Source: Candidatus Poseidoniales archaeon (GTDB lineage Archaea > Thermoplasmatota > Poseidoniia > Poseidoniales > Poseidoniaceae). Taken from it: a stretch of 7,843 bases of DNA. The notes under the pieces are model-generated. The model worked only from the letters and a program-made list of their open reading frames with translations. It made no database searches and had not been told where the DNA came from. The stretch lies in the NCBI GenBank assembly GCA_012959845.1, contig DUCL01000220.1:3874-11716 (forward strand). The letters run 5' to 3'. The translations under genes were made by a program, and so were the position numbers. This document shows positions 1 through 7,306 of the stretch, one piece after another. Position 1 is the first letter of the stretch, and the number at the start of each line of letters is the position of its first letter.

Positions 1-645
1 GAAAATGAAGAGGGTGAGAGGATTTCCTACACCCCTCCTGCTGTTGAATGGGCTACTCGCGATTTTGATTCAATAAATGTTGAAACCTCTATTGAATCTT
101 TCAAGGAAGGAATACCATTGCCTGTTATTTTCACAGTAAGGCCAGTTCGTGATGGTGGATTCTTCATCGGTACTGAAGAGCAACGCCTAGAGATTCTTGC
201 TACAGCAATCGCTTCTGGTGTTTCGTGGGTGGACCTTGAGACCAGCATTGAAGAAAAGGCAAGAGCAGGCCTCTTAGAGGCAGCAAAAGCAGCTGATTGC
301 CAAGTAATTGCATCTACTCACAGTCAATCAATGCCATCCGCTGCCGACATCTCGGAGTTGATTCGCACTCAGAAGGACCTTGGAGACATTATCAAGTTCT
401 GTGGTAAGGTATCAAACCACCAAGATGCATTACAAATTGTCGAAGCATCACAAGATCTCGCTGATGATGAAGTACAATTCAGTTTGATGGGTTTGGGCAA
501 TGGCGGAGATTGGGCACGTATTCACGCACCGGTTCTAAGTCAAACACTCGTCTTTGCTACAATGTTAAACGAATTTAGATTAAATGAAAAAGGTTTAGTC
601 AACGTCAATGACCTAAGAGATGCCTGGACACTTCTCGAGTACTGA
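1..645 (+). CDS. aroD: 3-dehydroquinate dehydratase, type I (5' end cut by window edge)
   Basis: Converts 3-dehydroquinate to 3-dehydroshikimate in the cytoplasmic shikimate pathway through a lysine Schiff base. Frame 1 is open from base 1 to the TGA at 643-645, giving 214 visible residues; the usual length is about 220-250, so roughly the first 25-35 residues lie outside. Numbering visible residues from base 1: VEW at 15-17 fits the EWR strand, IFTVRP (43-48) then DGG fits the TFR...EGG strand, VDLE ends at the expected Glu E80, IASTH supplies the catalytic His H107, DIIKF supplies the Schiff-base Lys K132, and MGLGNGGDWAR supplies the phosphate/carboxylate-site Arg R173. Oddities: the Arg of EWR is Ala (A18), and the mobile APGQ loop near the C terminus (Ser and Gln in the Salmonella enzyme) reads LNEKG (194-198). 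The core catalytic set is intact, so a dehydroquinase is the best call. It converges on the next gene with a 29-base gap in which I see no clear terminator. Confidence 0.88.
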   Translation, partial: ENEEGERISYTPPAVEWATRDFDSINVETSIESFKEGIPLPVIFTVRPVRDGGFFIGTEEQRLEILATAIASGVSWVDLETSIEEKARAGLLEAAKAADCQVIASTHSQSMPSAADISELIRTQKDLGDIIKFCGKVSNHQDALQIVEASQDLADDEVQFSLMGLGNGGDWARIHAPVLSQTLVFATMLNEFRLNEKGLVNVNDLRDAWTLLEY

Positions 646-674
646 TTATTAGTATAGAATCAAAGCCGCAGCGT

Positions 675-1715
675 CTATTGACTCGGTGGCGGTAAATCCG
701 GCGTCGGCGGAACTACTTTGGGAGCAGTTTCGTAGATTGCTGCCGGTGGTATCTCCAGCGAAGGGACTAATTCTTCTTGCTCTACTCCTAAACCAGCACC
801 CATATACTTACGATTAACGATAATTGGCGCAACCATCATTGAACCTACTATTGCCAAAAAGGCAAGCGATACTGTCCAAGGCGGTAAAACAAAAGAACGT
901 AGTGTTGTAACAATTGAAATATCTGCATGAACTATTTTATTGGGAACATCTGCATCTGAATCATGAGAGTTATCCCATGTATCAACTACCAAGTAGAAGT
1001 CTTCCCATTTATCACCTCCAAATATACTATGATGGATTTCCGGACCATCTAAACTGACTGACAGTGCAACTTCATCGATCTTTTCATATTCATGTGCATC
1101 CCTATATGAGCGCCATCCCCAAATGTCAAAACTTCTCCATTCAGGATCAATGTTTTTGAGACTGCCTTCGATGTCTTGCCACCAATCCCATTCGTTGTGG
1201 TGCATTGAATATGCTTCTGTGTAGGAATCATATTGACTAGTAGTCATCAAGTATACATCTCCAATTGCGGGCACTATTGTTTCGCCAACCAAATGAGTTA
1301 ATGTGACGCAAATTGTGGTTCTATAGTTGCTTGAAAGGTTCATTCGCAATGCTCCTACGCTATCATTTCCAACTTTCATAAAGGTGCTATAATCTTCTGT
1401 TAGAGGCAATAATGGCTCCCGATTCCAAGCATCTTCGTACATGTAAGGTTGTTCTGGACTTAGAGGATAGTCATTTTGAATGTCCGAGTTAACAGTGGCC
1501 ATCTCATCTGCTTCATAATCCCAATAACTATAGTAATTCCAATTAAATGGCACCTCTGCAACCCTTTGAATGGATTCATTCCATACCACTGGTTGCCAAT
1601 CGCCTTTACAGGCATTAGCCGCTTGAACATTAGAAATAATGCCGCCTCCAGTAAAACCACTTGAAGTCAAGGGAATTAGGATTAGTATCGCTACAAAAAT
1701 TGTTACTATCCGCAC
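675..1715 (-). CDS. membrane-anchored, Trp-rich secreted protein of unknown function
   Basis: I do not recognise a family for this 346-residue protein. Visible parts: a signal peptide (about 1-33, hydrophobic core IVTIFVAILILIPL, possible cleavage after NVQA), an ectodomain (about 34-273), one transmembrane helix (about 275-300), and a proline-rich cytoplasmic tail (301-346) rich in PP pairs. The ectodomain has 13 of the protein's 14 Trp residues and an aromatic segment at 174-211. It has only two Cys (C36 and C136), which could form a disulfide. Stretches such as GDVYLMTTSQYDSY and FYLVVDTWDN look like beta strands of a small sandwich domain (inference). The start is GTG: the frame has a TAG three codons upstream, so no earlier start is possible, and a G-run lies just upstream as a weak ribosome site. 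It lies 56 bases behind the M30-type peptidase on the same strand and is probably co-transcribed, suggesting an accessory role at the cell surface. Confidence 0.8.
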   Translation of the reverse strand: MRIVTIFVAILILIPLTSSGFTGGGIISNVQAANACKGDWQPVVWNESIQRVAEVPFNWNYYSYWDYEADEMATVNSDIQNDYPLSPEQPYMYEDAWNREPLLPLTEDYSTFMKVGNDSVGALRMNLSSNYRTTICVTLTHLVGETIVPAIGDVYLMTTSQYDSYTEAYSMHHNEWDWWQDIEGSLKNIDPEWRSFDIWGWRSYRDAHEYEKIDEVALSVSLDGPEIHHSIFGGDKWEDFYLVVDTWDNSHDSDADVPNKIVHADISIVTTLRSFVLPPWTVSLAFLAIVGSMMVAPIIVNRKYMGAGLGVEQEELVPSLEIPPAAIYETAPKVVPPTPDLPPPSQ

Positions 1716-1724
1716 TATCGCCTA

Positions 1725-1755
1725 CCCCCCTTCATACATCCCAATACAGAGGGGG
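1725..1755 (-). promoter_or_regulatory. possible hairpin covering the ribosome site of the 346-residue protein
   Basis: In the 56-base gap between the two minus-strand genes, the mRNA would read CCCCCT, an 18-base loop, then AGGGGG, about 10 bases before the GTG start. The G-run is the only SD-like sequence for that start, so pairing could hide it. No TATA-like sequence is evident in the gap, which fits read-through from the upstream peptidase gene. The stem is only 6 bp and the loop is long, so this may be chance. Confidence 0.25.
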
Positions 1756-1771
1756 TTGATGGAGATAGCGC

Positions 1772-4700
1772 TCAACCTCTTCTTCTAAGTGGGCGCACAT
1801 AACCTGAATCATCTGAGCGACGTTCTTCCTTTGATAGTATAGATGGTGCTGGTGGCGGTGCATGGTGGTCCATACCTAACAATCCCCCTTGGGACTCCAC
1901 ATGCTCTACATCGTAGGTTTCTGCTGCTTTCTTGGCTTCCTCTTCAACTTCCGTAGGTTCTCTCATTACAAACCATCCCAAAACAAGTGCGGCAGTGATT
2001 AGTACGATGAATGTCAACAGGTCTGAACCTGCATCTGCTAGCCAATTCTTCCAGTCTTGGACACTGAAATCAGACAATGATGGAGGAGCTTCAGCTTCAG
2101 GGAGTACTTGGACATCGGAATCCATCTCATCGCACATACCAAGTCCATTACAGACCTGTAGTCTAATTTGCACCAAACCTGCTTCATGCCAACTTGCTGA
2201 TACCCTTGTACTAGAACCTGCAAGAGGAGATACCCAATCATCTGCAAAATCACCATTTTCATTTGCATCCACTGTTATATCCAAATCCCATTGAACCAAT
2301 AATCCCGATTCAATCCTCTCGTCGCGGTCACTAATCGAACCATCTGCTACATTCAAATCTCTGTAGATTATCATCTCATCATTATCTATTCCAGTAATAT
2401 TAGCATTCAATGAATTTACATCTCCAGCAAATACATCTTCAGGAATGTATATTTCCTCAATAACAGGTGGTTTCTCAACGATTACTGTGAATGATTGCCT
2501 TGTGACATCTCCAGTTCCAAATGAATCTCTAACAGTTAATGTAACAATATAATCTCCGGGAATGGAATACGAATGCCATGGAGATGACTCGTGGTTCAAT
2601 GGCGTAGCATCGCCAAAATCCCAAGTATAACTAACGATACCATTCCACTCTGGTGATGATGACTCAAGTGGAATATACATCCCTTCATAGCGTCGGTCAC
2701 CATCTCTTGTTCCTTCGGAATCAAAGAATAACAATGTTCCAGGCGCTGCTATTGTATTTCCATCCTCATCAAAGGTTCTAGACCACGATTCTACAACCGT
2801 TCCTTCTTGGAAAGAGGTTTCATCTGTAACAATATTTCCTTCTAACCATGCATCCAGTATCTTTACACTAATGATTGGAACTGGGTTAGAGATTCTGATA
2901 GTCATTGAGTTACCAATGCTTTCTTCTCCACTCTCATCGGTAACGATTAGCAAGACATTGTGAACTCCTGGTTCGGTAAAAGTGTGAGTAACTTGTGGTC
3001 TATCTCCGAATGTTCCATCTGAGAAACTCCAATTAAATGTGAGGTCGCTAGAATCTCCGACTGTTCCATCAGGATCGAAACTGTTCCTTCCATCAAAGGT
3101 GTATGGAGTATCAACTTGTCCATCGGTTGCGCGGAAATCAATTAATTCAGAACCGGTTGAGGCGGTAGTTCGCACAAGGAAATTAGAAACTGGAATCTGA
3201 TTGAGGACTGTAACATAAAATTGTGCAGTAGATGAACTTCCATCATCATCGGTTGCTGTTAGTTGGACGCTCATCAATCCAGCATAATCCCATCCTACTA
3301 TTGGATTAGATTGAGCACTGCTAGTTGTTGTAAAATCGTCAGTTCTATCGAGATTACCACCGTTGAGATTGACCCCTTCTGGGAAACTCCATGCATAAGT
3401 CACTATTTGTCCATCATAATCTTTGAAGACATCTGGCATAACCAAAGGAGTGTAAGTATAGGCAGTCATATTTTCAGACCAGATTTGAACTGGAACACGA
3501 TTGTTTACATGAACCAATATTGATTTAATGCCGATATTTATTCCATCTGAAACACTCAATGTAAGGTTGAAGGTCTGATTTGTTGAATTCAACGCACCCC
3601 ATTCATGGTGAGCCGAAAACATACCGACTCCTCCTTGAGAAGAACCGTCTCCCCAATTCCAATCGAAGTGGAGATTATCTGTTGGCATGTTATCTGCTGT
3701 TCTTCCTGCTGAAAATAGAATCCTTTGGTTTGTTAATATTGATATTTCCGTTACAATAACAACATTGTTAACCGTGATAATAGGTACTGGTTGAGTAGTA
3801 TCATTGACTACTATTTCGTGTATATCAGTTTCTGACCAAGTTCCACCAACATCTTGTATTCTCAAAGTTGCATTGAAAGTTCCAACTGAGGTATAGTGGC
3901 GGACTGGAGACTTCAAACTTGAACTAATGTTATCTCCAAAATCCCACGCATAAGCTATTGGAAAGTCATAATATGGCAACGAGTTGTTGTCGAGTGAAAG
4001 ACCCCATGCATCAAATCCATCTCCAATGAATTGAACGTTTTCCCAAGTTTGTGTTTGGTTAGGAGCGATACTACCGTTTGCGGTTGGTCGCATATTTGCC
4101 AATGCTTGTGGAGAGGTTGTAGTTGAATCAACAACTGTACCAAGCATATCACGCATCTCTAAATCAAATGTGTATTGGTCTGTTAACGCTGCAGTAAAGT
4201 AAACATCGCCTCCAACATTAACGCCACCACCAGCAGATATTCTACTTGTTAGTGAATCTATTTCATTACCAAATCCATCCTTTACTTTGACGGTTACATC
4301 TAAGTCTTCAAAGAATGCATTTGACAACACATTGTAATTGATATGAGCAGTATCTGGTGAGCCATCACCATCCCTATCGGATAGGGTTGTTGTATTCAAT
4401 GCAATAGTTGCAGGAGAAGTAATCCTTGCTGCTTCAACATCGATAGTACCTTGTGGATATGACGAGCCGCAAGAAGTGTAATCACAGTCTGCAACTGTAC
4501 TTGCATACCATGTAATTGCCCATACTTCATCGGTTAAATTACCAAATCCAGGAATTAGGCCTGTGGCAACATTATTTTGGAAATTCAAATCGATAACACT
4601 CCACAATCCATCCGCTGTAGATTTTGAGACTAATACTCCATCAAAATGACTGACATCGGTTGTGAATCTCATTGTTAATGGGGCTGGGGAAGAAGTACCT

Positions 4701-5977
4701 GGGGTGAATTTGAAAGAACGTATTCCCCATCCTTCAACACTGTGACCTGTTGACGACCATGGACCAACCCAATCGGAATTAGTATCCGCTGGTTGTGCCC
4801 TACAAAATGAACCTGAAGCACATGCTTGTGTTAATTGAAGATTCGGATATCCCCAAATTCCTTGATCACTGTCCAATGTAGCAGCAATTGAGAAATTGGC
4901 AAACACCTCGGACATTGTCCTGCCAACTTTACCAGATTGGCCAGATTGTGGAGAGAGTGCAAGATTGACTACTCCTTGACCACCTGTTGCACTATCCTGT
5001 ACTAATTGCCTGACCGCAGGTCCTCCACCTAAGTGTTCAGCCAAATACATATTGAACATATATCCTGCACCGTAATCTGCAAGTCTTTGATTCCACCATC
5101 TGACACTTAAACTTGGATTTGAAGTCCAAGCATTAACATGCCCTGTAAGGGTTGAATCTGCTCCAAAGCAAAGATAGATTGCAACATCTGCATTTCCTTC
5201 ATCGATCCAAAGATTCTCATAAGGGTCTTGGGCATTATGCAATAGATGCTCAAACTCGTGAGCAAGAATTGATCTGCCCCAAGTCAATGTGACGTCAGCA
5301 TAATCAACAAAGATGGCTTCTCGTGAAGCCGCAAAGGAAGGGGAAAAATATCCGCCGATGTTATAGGCACCGTCAATATCGTAAATTACAATTTGAACTT
5401 GGCAATTGTTATCCTTATCTGGAGGAGCCAATCCTCTTCCATCTTGGTAGTCCTTTCCATAATAAGTAGTCATTGTTGGATAGATTGTTTGGTCCCATGT
5501 TTGAGCAAGATTATTTAGAACTGTGGAAGAAAGTGTTCTACCGGATTGAACGAGGAATGCTACTGAAACAGTTGTTTTAGCAACATATGTGCTAACCGAA
5601 CCACCAGAGGTTGGCACACTTAGAGTATCACCGACTACATGTGGAGAACATGCTCTTGCTGAAGAGCGACCACTAGTAGATGGTTGCATTACCATTTCTT
5701 CTACACCGGGCATTCCCGCTTCAATCCACTTTAATTTCATGAATGATGATGCCGAGACGACAATCTCCTCTTCTTCGATAAACAAATATTCCCTTCCATC
5801 ATCTGGATTGAACTCAGAAATGTCGCCAATGATTACTCCTCCGGCATTATATGGTACAGGCTCGGATGCACTAGATTCGTCAGACTGCGCCGCTGCTGCC
5901 AATAGTATTGGCGACATGCTAGCCAAGAACAATACCGCTGCGAATAAGAAGGCTGGACTAGAGCGTAGTTCCGACAT
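1772..5977 (-). CDS. secreted, membrane-anchored M30 (hyicolysin-like) zinc metallopeptidase with PKD repeats
   Basis: A 1401-residue surface endopeptidase. Order of parts: signal peptide (about 1-30, Ala-rich end); catalytic domain (about 115-400) with HEFEH at 240-244 (zinc ligands H240 and H244, catalytic E241) and the third ligand E260 in WIDEG, the HExxH...E gluzincin pattern; a beta domain (about 400-520) with likely disulfides C386-C392 and C498-C503; a Ca-loop-like DRDGDGSPD (534-542); another beta domain (545-624); five PKD-type repeats marked by YAWDFGD (676), WNWGDG (773), YAWSFPEG (861, degenerate), FNWSFSDG (981) and YTWDFGD (1117); a divergent last module (about 1171-1293) with a second Ca-loop-like DANENGD; one transmembrane helix (about 1317-1337); and an acidic then Arg-rich cytoplasmic tail ending RPLRRRG. 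PKD folds usually serve in adhesion or substrate binding. M30 is my closest family by motif (M6-like is an alternative); the metallopeptidase call is firm. ATG start with GAGGT 7 bases upstream. Heads a likely two-gene operon; divergent from the M28 gene. Confidence 0.92.
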   Translation of the reverse strand: MSELRSSPAFLFAAVLFLASMSPILLAAAAQSDESSASEPVPYNAGGVIIGDISEFNPDDGREYLFIEEEEIVVSASSFMKLKWIEAGMPGVEEMVMQPSTSGRSSARACSPHVVGDTLSVPTSGGSVSTYVAKTTVSVAFLVQSGRTLSSTVLNNLAQTWDQTIYPTMTTYYGKDYQDGRGLAPPDKDNNCQVQIVIYDIDGAYNIGGYFSPSFAASREAIFVDYADVTLTWGRSILAHEFEHLLHNAQDPYENLWIDEGNADVAIYLCFGADSTLTGHVNAWTSNPSLSVRWWNQRLADYGAGYMFNMYLAEHLGGGPAVRQLVQDSATGGQGVVNLALSPQSGQSGKVGRTMSEVFANFSIAATLDSDQGIWGYPNLQLTQACASGSFCRAQPADTNSDWVGPWSSTGHSVEGWGIRSFKFTPGTSSPAPLTMRFTTDVSHFDGVLVSKSTADGLWSVIDLNFQNNVATGLIPGFGNLTDEVWAITWYASTVADCDYTSCGSSYPQGTIDVEAARITSPATIALNTTTLSDRDGDGSPDTAHINYNVLSNAFFEDLDVTVKVKDGFGNEIDSLTSRISAGGGVNVGGDVYFTAALTDQYTFDLEMRDMLGTVVDSTTTSPQALANMRPTANGSIAPNQTQTWENVQFIGDGFDAWGLSLDNNSLPYYDFPIAYAWDFGDNISSSLKSPVRHYTSVGTFNATLRIQDVGGTWSETDIHEIVVNDTTQPVPIITVNNVVIVTEISILTNQRILFSAGRTADNMPTDNLHFDWNWGDGSSQGGVGMFSAHHEWGALNSTNQTFNLTLSVSDGINIGIKSILVHVNNRVPVQIWSENMTAYTYTPLVMPDVFKDYDGQIVTYAWSFPEGVNLNGGNLDRTDDFTTTSSAQSNPIVGWDYAGLMSVQLTATDDDGSSSTAQFYVTVLNQIPVSNFLVRTTASTGSELIDFRATDGQVDTPYTFDGRNSFDPDGTVGDSSDLTFNWSFSDGTFGDRPQVTHTFTEPGVHNVLLIVTDESGEESIGNSMTIRISNPVPIISVKILDAWLEGNIVTDETSFQEGTVVESWSRTFDEDGNTIAAPGTLLFFDSEGTRDGDRRYEGMYIPLESSSPEWNGIVSYTWDFGDATPLNHESSPWHSYSIPGDYIVTLTVRDSFGTGDVTRQSFTVIVEKPPVIEEIYIPEDVFAGDVNSLNANITGIDNDEMIIYRDLNVADGSISDRDERIESGLLVQWDLDITVDANENGDFADDWVSPLAGSSTRVSASWHEAGLVQIRLQVCNGLGMCDEMDSDVQVLPEAEAPPSLSDFSVQDWKNWLADAGSDLLTFIVLITAALVLGWFVMREPTEVEEEAKKAAETYDVEHVESQGGLLGMDHHAPPPAPSILSKEERRSDDSGYVRPLRRRG

Positions 5978-5984
5978 TTATTAG

Positions 5985-5989
5985 ACCTC
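5985..5989 (-). promoter_or_regulatory. Shine-Dalgarno of the M30-PKD peptidase gene
   Basis: The minus strand reads GAGGT with a 7-base gap to the ATG at 5977, a five-base match to the archaeal GGAGGTGA consensus. It supports this start and implies a leadered mRNA. Confidence 0.6.
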
Positions 5990-5991
5990 AG

Positions 5992-6012
5992 GGAAACGCA
6001 TCACTGGTTTCC
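5992..6012 (-). repeat. 6-bp inverted repeat (GGAAAC/GTTTCC) in the peptidase 5' leader
   Basis: GGAAAC at 5992-5997 and GTTTCC at 6007-6012 are a perfect inverted repeat around a 9-base loop. The repeat sits between the TATA-like element and the SD of the minus-strand gene. Counting about 26 bases from the TATA centre puts the transcript start near 6012-6013, so the mRNA could begin with this hairpin. It could instead be a protein-binding site. Confidence 0.4.
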
Positions 6013-6033
6013 AAAATCACGACTTGAAATGAG

Positions 6034-6044
6034 GTATTTAATAC
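6034..6044. promoter_or_regulatory. palindromic TATA-like element, possibly shared by divergent genes
   Basis: GTATTTAATAC is a palindrome around one central base (GTATT/AATAC); on the minus strand it reads GTATTAAATAC, close to the archaeal TTTAWATA box. Its centre (6039) is 27 bases before the M28 ATG, predicting a transcript starting at or within a couple of bases of that ATG (leaderless). On the minus strand it predicts a start near 6012-6013 and a leader of about 36 bases for the M30 gene. It is the only good TATA-like match in the 88-base divergent gap. Confidence 0.55.
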
Positions 6045-6065
6045 TCGGTCTATGAGGCATCAATA

Positions 6066-7292
6066 ATGCTCTTACCCCCCCGTACGCAAAACGGTAGTCA
6101 AAAACGCCTCATTGGAATCGTTTTTGCCTGTTTTCTACTAACCAATGTAGTATCGGTAAGTGGTAATAGCGATACTTGGAGTGATTCGGTTGACATTTGC
6201 CAAAAAACAACTCAATTACAGTTCAATGGTACCTCGGCAAATCACAGTGTTTCATGGCAAACTGAACTTGGCCCAAGATTGCCTGGTTCAAACGCTTCAT
6301 TATTACTGAGAACATCATTATCTGAAAATCTTACATCCTTCGGTTGGGATGTTGAATTTAGCAGCCATCTTTCGCATGAGATTGAACTAACCAATGTAAT
6401 CGCAACATGGAGGCCTCAAAACCTAAGCCAAAATGAAACAAATTCCTTGGGCCGAATTGTCTTATCTGCGCATTATGACAGCAGAAATATTGCCGATAAA
6501 GATTCTAATGAATCTCTTCGCAATACCCCTATTTTGGGGGCGAATGACGGTGCCAGCGGAGTTGCTGCTCTGCTCGAATTAGGTAGAATCATTCCCAATA
6601 TGGATTTGAATAATGAAGTGATGCTACTATTCTCTGATGCCGAAGATCAAGGAGACAACTACACTCTTGGTGCAAAAGCATGGGCTGACAACTTATCGGG
6701 GGATGAAATTAACCGCACTGAATCATTTATTTTGTTAGATATGATTGGAGATTCCGATTTACATTTGACAAAAATTAATCCTTCAACAACGATATTAACC
6801 CAAAATATGATGCTATTAGGACAAAAACTTGGACTATCCAATCAAATTGATGGTTGTAATGGTCAAAGGTCTGATGTCATGTGGTCTAATCAATCGTTGA
6901 CTGTAATAGATGACCATATCCATACATTCTCTCTTGGGATTCCTTCTTTGGATATTATTGACTTAGCATACGGGGAAAACGCAACTCCTTTCCAAGGTTA
7001 TTGGCACACCACAGAAGATACTGCAGACAAAGTGAGTGCAGAATCACTTGAAAGCGTTGGCAGAATTGTAGAATTAGGCTTGCTAACTGGGGCATGGACC
7101 TCAATTGACACCCCTTTAGAACAACTTCAAAAGGCAACATATTCAGATGAGCCAGAAATAGAACAGCAACTAATTCTTGATGATGATTCTAATATTGGTG
7201 CAGATTCTTCAACTCTTTTGGCGATATTGTCTTCAAGTGTTATTGCTCTTAGCATAGTTTCTTTGATATTCCTAAGGCGCTTTGTCGATTAA
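6066..7292 (+). CDS. membrane-anchored M28-family zinc peptidase, glutaminyl-cyclase-like
   Basis: A 408-residue exported hydrolase of the M28 fold, acting either as an aminopeptidase or as a glutaminyl-peptide cyclotransferase. All expected metal-site residues are visible: H136 in SAHYDS, D161 in GANDGASG, E193 (catalytic) and D194 (zinc ligand, Asp in place of the common Glu) in SDAEDQG, D225 in LLDMIGDS, and H314 in YWHTTED. The DDHIHTF segment (282-288), followed by GIPSLDII and then WHT, resembles the DDHIPF...GVP...WHT pattern of glutaminyl cyclases, which tips the balance that way without settling it. N-terminal basic segment plus hydrophobic stretch (15-31) is a signal peptide or anchor; a second helix (383-403) with a five-residue RRFVD tail anchors the C terminus. 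Twelve N-X-S/T sequons fit an extracellular glycosylated protein. ATG start; GAGG lies 8 bases upstream, but the TATA spacing suggests a leaderless mRNA. Divergent from the M30-PKD gene. Confidence 0.92.
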   Translation: MLLPPRTQNGSQKRLIGIVFACFLLTNVVSVSGNSDTWSDSVDICQKTTQLQFNGTSANHSVSWQTELGPRLPGSNASLLLRTSLSENLTSFGWDVEFSSHLSHEIELTNVIATWRPQNLSQNETNSLGRIVLSAHYDSRNIADKDSNESLRNTPILGANDGASGVAALLELGRIIPNMDLNNEVMLLFSDAEDQGDNYTLGAKAWADNLSGDEINRTESFILLDMIGDSDLHLTKINPSTTILTQNMMLLGQKLGLSNQIDGCNGQRSDVMWSNQSLTVIDDHIHTFSLGIPSLDIIDLAYGENATPFQGYWHTTEDTADKVSAESLESVGRIVELGLLTGAWTSIDTPLEQLQKATYSDEPEIEQQLILDDDSNIGADSSTLLAILSSSVIALSIVSLIFLRRFVD

Positions 7293-7306
7293 TAATGATG
7301 ATTTCT

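Noticed and set aside
27..248. 73-residue open frame on the minus strand
   Set aside because: Lies antisense to the conserved aroD strand region; no ribosome site and no recognisable motif.
646..674. Terminator between the convergent aroD and orphan-protein genes
   Set aside because: The 29 bases contain no convincing stem or poly-T tract on either strand.
1932..2294. 120-residue open frame on the plus strand
   Set aside because: Antisense to the C-terminal part of the M30-PKD gene; Ser-rich low-complexity translation with no domain.
2471..4084. DNA-level tandem repeats across the PKD region
   Set aside because: The repeats are visible only in protein motifs; I could not find long matching DNA stretches by eye.
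5589..5984. 131-residue open frame on the plus strand
   Set aside because: Antisense to the signal peptide and N-terminal part of the M30-PKD gene, whose motifs are clear; the Ala/Ser-rich composition just mirrors that gene.
6054..6057. GAGG as the working ribosome site of the M28 gene
   Set aside because: Spacing (8 bases) is acceptable, but the TATA position predicts a transcript starting at about the ATG, so this would lie upstream of the mRNA. Left unannotated because a different promoter could bring it into use.
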